DNA of 5,572 nucleotides from Candidatus Thorarchaeota archaeon MP8T_1 (GTDB lineage: Archaea > Asgardarchaeota > Thorarchaeia > Thorarchaeales > Thorarchaeaceae): positions 1-5,572 of the forward strand of contig PJER01000136.1 of the NCBI GenBank assembly GCA_002825465.1, written 5' to 3'. Shown one piece after another: positions 4,969 through 5,572 of this stretch. The position numbers and the translations under genes were made by a program. The notes beneath the pieces were generated by a model. The model was not told the origin of the DNA. It saw only the letters and a program-made list of their open reading frames with translations, and did not search any database. The first letter of the stretch is position 1; the number at the start of each line of letters is the position of its first letter.

Positions 4969-5529
4969 ATGTCCTTTGTTCCAATTCAAAAGAATACTGT
5001 GGCACTCACAACAATTGCTTTGATTGCGGCTCTGGGAATGATTGTACGCTATGCAATACAGATTCCAGTGATTCCAGATTTAGTTGAATTAACACCTGGA
5101 TTCATGTTTTCCATTCTCGGGGGAATTATTGGAGGAATACTTGGTGGTATACTTGCCGGTGGAGCTGTTGGAATTGGGGGAGCTTTATCTGGTGGTAGTT
5201 TTGCTCTCCTTACTCTCTTCGGTAACCTCTTTCTAGGGATTGGAGGAGGATACGCAATCTACTTCGCAAAACGTGATTCTCTCAAATACGGAATTCTAGT
5301 CATACTGGGTGCTGGAATAATTGGAGGCTTTATTCCTTCGATGACAATGTTCTATACAATTGGCCTACCCTTTGAAGTTAATTTCATGTATGCATCTATT
5401 GATATGATGCAAGGATTCCTATGGGGCGCTGTTGCTATTATTGTTGAAAAGACCATCATACGACCTATTGTTGGCAACTACCTATATTCCAAAGCAGAGT
5501 TAGAAGAATTGGATGAAAAGGAAGTCTAG
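4969..5529 (+). CDS. ECF-transporter S-component-like membrane protein, glycine-rich
   Basis: This 186-residue protein of about five or six membrane segments has the size and style of an ECF-transporter substrate-binding (S) component. The first helix TTIALIAALGMIVRYA carries AxxxA spacing (Ala17/21), the usual contact with EcfT. It is followed by IPVIPDLVELTPGFMFSILG, a loop and helix entry common in the family. Residues 51-76 are strikingly glycine-rich, with repeated GG pairs, which allows tight helix packing. The C-terminus is a charged cytoplasmic tail (KAELEELDEKEV). The family binds vitamins or other micronutrients for import with ATPase and EcfT subunits, but the substrate is not identifiable here. 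It follows the TrmB-like regulator by 24 bases, and another gene starts 5 bases after its stop. A non-ECF membrane protein of similar shape is possible. Confidence 0.8.
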   Translation: MSFVPIQKNTVALTTIALIAALGMIVRYAIQIPVIPDLVELTPGFMFSILGGIIGGILGGILAGGAVGIGGALSGGSFALLTLFGNLFLGIGGGYAIYFAKRDSLKYGILVILGAGIIGGFIPSMTMFYTIGLPFEVNFMYASIDMMQGFLWGAVAIIVEKTIIRPIVGNYLYSKAELEELDEKEV

Positions 5530-5534
5530 ATGCA

Positions 5535-5572
5535 ATGCCTGATGACGGAAAGGAACATAGGACCGTAAGCAT
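5535..5572 (+). CDS. Start of a further gene, cut by the window edge
   Basis: The ATG at 5535 opens a frame reading MPDDGKEHRTVS to the window end with no stop. AGGAAG at 5519-5524, inside the end of the previous gene, lies 10 bases upstream. An ATG at 5530 gives only 12 codons before a stop, so 5535 is preferred. Its position directly after an ECF-S-like gene makes a transporter ATPase or EcfT subunit plausible, but twelve residues do not identify it. Confidence 0.4.
   Translation, partial: MPDDGKEHRTVS

Noticed and set aside
4694..5087. Short frames overlapping the TrmB-like and plus-strand ECF-S-like genes
   Set aside because: They overlap well-supported genes in other frames or on the other strand and show no recognisable domain.

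Overview
The window looks archaeal. It encodes a UbiA-type prenyltransferase that best fits the archaeal membrane-lipid enzyme digeranylgeranylglyceryl-phosphate synthase, an archaeal-type endonuclease IV-like protein, small winged-helix regulators, and TATA-like elements at the spacing expected of archaeal promoters. Several genes also carry clear Shine-Dalgarno (SD) sequences. The moderate GC content, the zinc-ribbon Yip1 membrane protein and the regulator/ECF-S content would suit an Asgard archaeon, perhaps the Thorarchaeota side. That assignment is an impression from protein style, not a demonstrated placement.

Layout. At 1-1249 two minus-strand genes are translationally coupled: a DUF6125-like cysteine-containing protein and, overlapping it by one base, an endonuclease IV-family TIM barrel that runs off the left edge. 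A short divergent promoter region (1250-1370) separates them from the plus-strand UbiA prenyltransferase (1371-2309). That gene ends only 3 bases from the stop of a convergent minus-strand gene, a Yip1-domain membrane protein with an N-terminal zinc ribbon (2313-3149).

The right half (3249-5572) is arranged almost as a mirror image. Going left from a central divergent promoter region (4432-4548) are a winged-helix protein with a TTG start and then an ECF-transporter S-component-like membrane protein. Going right are a TrmB-like winged-helix regulator, a glycine-rich ECF-transporter S-component-like membrane protein, and the first codons of another gene. The simplest reading is two regulator plus membrane-uptake modules sharing one control region. 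No substrate can be assigned from the sequence. No ATPase or EcfT gene is visible, although the gene cut off at the right edge could be one.

No tRNA, rRNA, CRISPR array, insertion sequence or broken gene was seen. The window is densely coding, with no gene-free stretch above 300 bases. The points most worth a second look are the paired regulator/ECF-S architecture, the inverted repeats in the control regions, the start-site revisions, and the coupled DUF6125/endonuclease IV pair.
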